Made by a program: the position numbers and the translations under genes | In this document: positions 61,635 to 64,000 of the stretch, piece by piece | How positions within the stretch are numbered: the stretch's first letter is position 1 | How the letters are laid out: each line of letters opens with the position of its first letter | Notes under the pieces: model-generated | The model's database searches: none | What the model was told of the DNA's origin: nothing | The model's input: only the letters and a program-made list of their open reading frames with translations | Assembly: GCF_014397005.1 (NCBI RefSeq) | Contig: NZ_JACGWS010000012.1 | Location: forward strand, 124,001 to 188,000 | DNA from: Kordia aestuariivivens | GTDB lineage: Bacteria > Bacteroidota > Bacteroidia > Flavobacteriales > Flavobacteriaceae | DNA length: 64,000 nucleotides | Direction: 5' to 3'

Positions 61635-62546
61635 ATGAAAATACTTATTTGCGGTGCAACAGGATTAATAGGATCGGCATTAACCGAACTATGCTTGCAG
61701 GAAAATCATGAAGTTCAGTATTTAACGACGCGCAAAAGTAAAATTCAACAATCAGCACAGACAAAAGGGTTCTATTGGAATCCTGCTGAAGGCGAAATTG
61801 ATAGGGCATGTTTTGAAGGTGTTGATGCCATCATAAATCTTTCTGGAGCAAACATAGCCAAACGTTGGACACAAGCATACAAGGAAGAAATCATGAACAG
61901 TCGCATTGATACGGCAAACGTATTATTCAAAGCGCTTCGGAACATGGAAAATCATACTGTAAAGCATTATATTTCTGCCTCTGGAACGGCAATTTATCCA
62001 AGTTCATTCACTGAAAAATATACAGAAGCTACTGAAAAGGAATCTACAGACTTTTTAGGAAGCGTGGTAAAACAATGGGAATTGCATGCCAATCAATTCA
62101 AATCATTAGAAATTCCAGTAACCATTCTTAGAACAGGATTGGTTTTCTCATCAAAAGGTGGAGCGTTAGCAGAAATGGCAAAACCTGTAAAATATGGAGT
62201 TGGTGCCGCAATAGGGTCTGGAAAGCAATGGCAATCTTGGATTCATATTGACGATATTACTAAAATGTATCTTCATGTATTAACAAACAAAATCACAGGA
62301 CTTTACAATGGAGTTGGACCCAATCCGACTACCAATAAATTACTCACAAAAGAAATTGCTTCGGTCTTAAAAAAGCCTTTCTTTTTGCCAAATGTGCCAA
62401 AATTCATCATGAAACTGATTTTAGGCGAAATGAGCACGCTCTTATTTTCAAGTCAACAAGTAAGTTCAGAAAAAATAAAAAACACAGGCTTCAAGTTTCA
62501 ATTTCCTGAGTTAACAGCTGCATTAGAAGACATATTCAAAAAATAG
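61635..62546 (+). CDS. TIGR01777-family NAD-dependent epimerase/dehydratase-like protein
   Basis: The 303 residues start with the Rossmann motif ILICGATGLIGSALTELCLQ, then AIINLSGANIAKRWTQAYKE and SRIDTANVLFKALRNM, ending with the family's C-terminal substrate region LGEMSTLLFSSQQVSSEKIK. This is the TIGR01777 (YfcH-like) group of extended SDRs; the substrate is unknown. Single-gene unit. Confidence 0.9.
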   Translation: MKILICGATGLIGSALTELCLQENHEVQYLTTRKSKIQQSAQTKGFYWNPAEGEIDRACFEGVDAIINLSGANIAKRWTQAYKEEIMNSRIDTANVLFKALRNMENHTVKHYISASGTAIYPSSFTEKYTEATEKESTDFLGSVVKQWELHANQFKSLEIPVTILRTGLVFSSKGGALAEMAKPVKYGVGAAIGSGKQWQSWIHIDDITKMYLHVLTNKITGLYNGVGPNPTTNKLLTKEIASVLKKPFFLPNVPKFIMKLILGEMSTLLFSSQQVSSEKIKNTGFKFQFPELTAALEDIFKK

Positions 62547-62673
62547 AAATCTAATATATTCTTTCATATGATCTTAGTTGCGTTATATCGAACTCTTACC
62601 GAAAAAGGGCAACTGACACAAAGTTGATTTACGATTCAAAAATTTTTGGTGACATTTTGACATTTTTCCATAA

Positions 62674-62690
62674 TTGGCAGTACTTTTGCC
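62674..62690 (+). promoter_or_regulatory. Putative sigma-54 promoter of grpE-dnaJ
   Basis: TTGGCAGTACTTTTGCC has GG and GC exactly ten bases apart, the -24/-12 arrangement (TTGGCAcnnnnnTTGC). It ends 39 bases before the grpE ATG. The same bases also form a TTGGCA/TGCCAA inverted repeat. Confidence 0.5.
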
Positions 62691-62729
62691 AACTATATAA
62701 AAACAATAAAAATTTTTTGGACATATACC

Positions 62730-63281
62730 ATGAGCAAAAAAAAGAATACTACAGTAGAAAAAGAGCAGCCAGAAGTTGTAAATGAAGCAACTACAAACGC
62801 TGAAACAACTGAGAACACTGCGGAAGAAGTTTCTGCGGAAGCAAAACTACAAGAAGAATTGGCAAAAGAAAAAGACAAGTTTTTACGCTTGTTTGCTGAA
62901 TTCGAAAACTATAAAAAAAGAACGAGCAAAGAACGTGTGGAACTTTTCAAGACAGCTGGTAAAGATGTTTTAGTTGCCATGTTGCCAGTTTTGGATGATT
63001 TTGACAGAGCTTTGGCAGAAATTTCTAAAACGGATGCGGACGACGTAAAAACTGGTATTGAGCTAATTAGCAACAAACTAAGAGAAGCGTTAAAAGCAAA
63101 AGGATTAGGAGAATTAACTGTAAAAGCAGGCGATACTTTTGATGCAGAAGATCACGAAGCAGTGACACAAATTCCTGCACCATCGGATGACATGAAAGGT
63201 AAAATCATTGATGTACTTGAAAAAGGATATACGCTAGGAGACAAAATTATCCGTTATCCGAAAGTAGTTGTAGGACAATAA
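62730..63281 (+). CDS. grpE: Nucleotide exchange factor GrpE
   Basis: The 183 residues begin with a low-complexity acidic region (EKEQPEVVNEATTNAETTEN), then the long dimerisation helix (KLQEELAKEKDKFLRLFAEF followed by ENYKKRTSKER) and the beta domain with DTFDAEDHEAVTQIPAPSD and VLEKGYTLGDKIIRYPKVVV. GrpE drives ADP release from DnaK. It is co-transcribed with dnaJ, 64 bases downstream. Confidence 0.97.
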   Translation: MSKKKNTTVEKEQPEVVNEATTNAETTENTAEEVSAEAKLQEELAKEKDKFLRLFAEFENYKKRTSKERVELFKTAGKDVLVAMLPVLDDFDRALAEISKTDADDVKTGIELISNKLREALKAKGLGELTVKAGDTFDAEDHEAVTQIPAPSDDMKGKIIDVLEKGYTLGDKIIRYPKVVVGQ

Positions 63282-63345
63282 ATAGAAAATAGTATAGCGT
63301 TGTTCCCAACAACAATACGATCTTTTTGAAACAAGTTGAATAAAG

Positions 63346-64000
63346 ATGAAACAAGATTATTACGAAATATTAGGTATCAATAAAGGCGCTTCGGCTGCAG
63401 AAATAAAAAAAGCATACCGTAAAAAGGCAGTTCAATATCATCCCGACAAAAACCCGGATGATAAAAGTGCTGAGGAGATGTTTAAAAAAGCTGCAGAAGC
63501 TTATGAAGTACTGAGCGACGAAAACAAAAAAGCACGTTACGATCAATATGGTCATGCAGCTTTTGAAAACGGCGGCGGTGGCGGCGGTTTTGGTGGCGGC
63601 GGAATGAACATGGACGACATCTTTAGTCAATTTGGTGATATCTTCGGCGGCGCTTTTGGCGGCGGCGGCGGATTCAACGGATTTGGCGGCGGCGGTGGCG
63701 GAAGACAACGACGCGTTAAAGGAAGTAACCTAAGAATTCGTGTAAAACTTTCATTAGAAGAAATAGCGAATGGTGTTGAGAAAAAAGTAAAAGTTCGCAG
63801 AAAAGTTCAAGCAGCTGGTGTAAGCTATAAAACTTGTGATACTTGTCAAGGTTCAGGTCAAATGACAAGAATCACCAACACAATTCTTGGTAGAATGCAA
63901 ACATCAACAACATGTAGTACATGTGGCGGTGCTGGACAAACGATTAATAAACGACCAGCTGGAGCAGATGGACAAGGATTAAAAGTTGAAGAAGAAACTG
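63346..64000 (+). CDS. dnaJ: Chaperone DnaJ (5' part, runs off the window)
   Basis: The first 218 codons are present. The J domain shows [20 protein letters not shown] and HPDKNP (HPD), followed by a long Gly-Phe linker ([11 protein letters not shown] ... [12 protein letters not shown]). Only two CxxCxGxG modules are visible in the zinc region (CDTCQGSG and CSTCGGAG), where E. coli DnaJ has four; I recall this reduced form in other Flavobacteria. The gene continues beyond position 64000. Confidence 0.95.
   Translation, partial: MKQDYYEILGINKGASAAEIKKAYRKKAVQYHPDKNPDDKSAEEMFKKAAEAYEVLSDENKKARYDQYGHAAFENGGGGGGFGGGGMNMDDIFSQFGDIFGGAFGGGGGFNGFGGGGGGRQRRVKGSNLRIRVKLSLEEIANGVEKKVKVRRKVQAAGVSYKTCDTCQGSGQMTRITNTILGRMQTSTTCSTCGGAGQTINKRPAGADGQGLKVEEET

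Overview
The window looks like a chromosomal segment of a marine-type Flavobacteriaceae member. It is AT-rich, has flavobacterial -7 boxes (TAnnTTTG type), carries two proteins with a C-terminal type IX secretion (T9SS) sorting domain, many lipoproteins, TPR-AraC and TPR-histidine kinase regulators, and an ilvE-DUF4920-mnmD order common in that family. The dense set of small Cys-rich leader peptides reminds me of Kordia; that is inference, not a search result. I saw no rRNA, tRNA, CRISPR array, prophage or complete insertion sequence.

Layout. 0-2 kb: an outer-membrane beta-barrel protein, then three minus-strand precursor peptides. 2-5.3 kb: prfA, a four-helix-bundle (S23/IVP) gene set between heptanucleotide arrays, pyrF and a BtuF-like protein. 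5.4-10.3 kb: an accessory zone with a tagged hypothetical protein, a decayed and four intact precursor peptides and a TPR-AraC regulator. 10.4-14.9 kb: an M15 peptidase with peptidoglycan-binding repeats and small envelope proteins. 15-18.5 kb: the fused isobutyryl-CoA mutase icmF. 20-25.5 kb: a repeat-built T9SS protein, a CpcT/CpeT-like lipoprotein and an alpha/beta hydrolase. 25.8-28.6 kb: an AraC regulator broken by an in-frame TGA, beside further precursor peptides that share an upstream 20-bp box with it. 30-33 kb: a membrane LuxR-type regulator and an alanine/glycine:cation symporter. 33-37.6 kb: a disulfide cassette (TlpA-like protein, four-Cys secreted peptide, VKOR-thioredoxin fusion), followed by an 11-Cys metallothionein-like peptide and an ECF sigma factor with a Cys-rich tail. 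37.8-53 kb: mostly housekeeping and envelope genes (ICMT-like, DJ-1/PfpI lipoprotein, CocE hydrolase, VOC, MFS, S74-T9SS protein, PII, CrcB, M49 peptidase, adenine deaminase). 53.7-57.8 kb: a two-component system whose operon also encodes a trypsin-like protease. 58-64 kb: MazG-like, ilvE, DUF4920, mnmD, a TIGR01777 epimerase, grpE and the 5' part of dnaJ.

Working together. The strongest theme is orphan peptide production. At least nine intact genes encode peptides with a Lys-rich KKxxLxxLxLxKxxI leader, mostly a GG-type junction, and a Cys/Ser/Thr-rich core. This matches Bacteroidetes class I lanthipeptide-type precursors, yet no LanB, LanC or exporter lies in the window, so processing must act in trans. 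Two other peptides have an LSRxE/LNKxE leader, and one of these is co-transcribed with a VKOR-thioredoxin fusion and lies next to a TlpA-like reductase. A 16-bp palindrome, TTACGG-N4-CCGTAA, sits about 50 bp upstream of both redox genes and of one unrelated small gene, which suggests a shared regulator. A second 20-bp box lies 94-95 bp before two precursor genes and also before the interrupted AraC gene.

A further pattern is heptanucleotide tandem repeats placed exactly at gene 3' ends (prfA, S23, VOC, ilvE). Starts were adjusted where signal peptides, leaders or family N-termini favour an internal or TTG codon.
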